Origin: Tyto alba
Lineage: Eukaryota > Chordata > Aves > Strigiformes > Tytonidae
Assembly: GCF_018691265.1 (NCBI RefSeq)
Contig: NW_024881321.1
Coordinates: forward strand, 26,509,698-26,573,697
Direction of reading: 5' to 3'
Length of the DNA: 64,000 nucleotides
Notes under the pieces: generated by a model
What the model saw: the letters and a program-made list of their open reading frames with translations, nothing else
The model's database searches: none
What the model was told of the DNA's origin: nothing
In this document: positions 63,111 to 64,000 of the stretch, one piece after another
Position numbering within the stretch: the first letter of the stretch is position 1
How the letters are laid out: each line of letters starts with the position of its first letter
Made by a program: the position numbers and the translations under genes

Positions 63111-64000
63111 AACCTCCATTTTCCTTTTTAGTTGCCTTCACAGGCTGGATAAACCCCTTACTGTGCATGTACTAGCATCTTTTAAGTATATCCCTTTTGT
63201 ATCTTCACTGGCTGGCTAGTGTTGTAAGATGTCAAGTTACTTGGCACTGAGAGAATATGCAATAAAAAAGGCATTTAAATAATGCAAAATAAGGTCTAGC
63301 AGTTTGTAGAGAGAGGGTAAGACTATATACAATATTTTTGAGGATGAATTTTTCATGTTTGTTAGAGTTCATATTCCAAACTCCTGTAAAAATGAACTAT
63401 AATGTCCTATAGTTCTTATATGAAAGGGAAGCACAAAATTCTGCCAGAAATCACTACAATAAAAACATTTATTCCTGGACGATAGGTAAAAAATATCTAT
63501 ATTCACTTATTTTCAGGTGAAAAAAAAAATTCTGTTGTGTTGCCCAACACTTTAAACAACATGTTTTTTTGCCTATTTTCCATTTCCTTGAATAATGACT
63601 TTTAAAACCTTTGTAAATACTTTTGTTTGAATTTCCTGCACTGAATATTCTGATACAAGTAAACTGTCTAAGATAACATGATGAATCTTATAAATGCTCT
63701 CCATTTCTTATAACCAAGATGTCTGGAGATCCCTCTAACAACAAGCTATATGGAGATCACTGGTTTGACTGAAAGCATACTGGGGCAAAATAGACTAACT
63801 GGAAAAACATCACAAGTGACGCTAGTGAAAAATACTGCTGAAAACACTTCTTTCTCCTGGGTGGCATCGATTTTTCCGCTCATGCTGGTCAGCACACTTC
63901 AGTACATTCATCCACAGATCTCTGCTTCTTGGAAAAGCCAAGCTGCCATATGGCATATTAAAGATCTTGCTAATAAATCTGGCTAATGAGACCTTTTTTT
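63111..64000. other. Unique non-coding sequence
   Basis: No feature is supported. A 78-codon plus-strand frame at 63750-63986 has no recognised motif. Confidence 0.5.

Noticed and set aside
62946..63219. Gly-Arg-Glu and Pro-Ser-Leu repeat proteins on both strands
   Set aside because: Direct translation of the GGGA microsatellite, open in every register. Not coding.
1..64000. CRISPR arrays, operons, phage or bacterial defence systems
   Set aside because: The composition, CR1 LINEs and LTRs show vertebrate nuclear DNA. The only regular repeats are microsatellites and LTR-internal tandem repeats, without CRISPR-like spacers.
1..64000. tRNA, rRNA or other structured RNA genes
   Set aside because: No tRNA A/B-box pair in a cloverleaf context, rRNA segment or snRNA/miRNA family was recognised by eye. 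A covariance-model scan would be needed to exclude small ones.

Overview
This window looks like non-coding DNA from a bird nuclear genome. It is AT-rich, has no long open reading frame with recognisable host domains, and carries no bacterial-type operons or RNA genes that I can see. The bird assignment rests on the repeats. There are at least eight CR1 LINE copies, most of them 5'-truncated and ending in the diagnostic CR1 3' tail (tandem ATTCTATG-like octamers, read here as their complement because most copies lie on the minus strand). There are also solo long terminal repeats of avian endogenous-retrovirus type. Several LTRs resemble families I associate with songbirds and other Neoaves, but the species cannot be fixed from this sequence.

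Layout. 1-2.6 kb: unique AT-rich sequence. 2.6-3.9 kb: a small repeat cluster, with a plus-strand CR1 tail facing a minus-strand CR1 that was split by a 668-bp solo LTR with a 5-bp target duplication. 3.9-8.7 kb: unique sequence with one decayed CR1 tail. 8.7-9.3 kb: a second solo LTR (ERVK-like). 9.3-14.8 kb: unique. 14.85-15.84 kb: a CR1 followed by a compound TA/GGTA microsatellite. 18.2-19.0 kb: a CR1. 19-30.8 kb: unique sequence with simple repeats. 30.85-32.75 kb: a GC-richer island, possibly an old retroelement. 32.7-46.2 kb: unique with one CR1 tail. 46.28-46.44 kb: a candidate plus-strand terminal exon. 46.7-47.7 and 52.0-52.6 kb: two more CR1 copies. 53.6-54.5 and 59.3-60.1 kb: two LTRs of one ERVL-like family in opposite orientation. 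63.0-63.1 kb: a 90-bp GGGA microsatellite.

No genes visibly work together here. The one candidate host-gene feature is the 46.28 kb exon. It has a pyrimidine-rich tandem acceptor, a phase-1 boundary and a hydrophobic C-terminus of the kind seen in GPI-anchored or single-pass proteins. Ten of twelve orientable retroelements lie on the minus strand, which would fit the window being intronic or genic on the plus strand. I did not find a new multi-gene system. Almost all short ORFs are chance frames or lie inside repeats.
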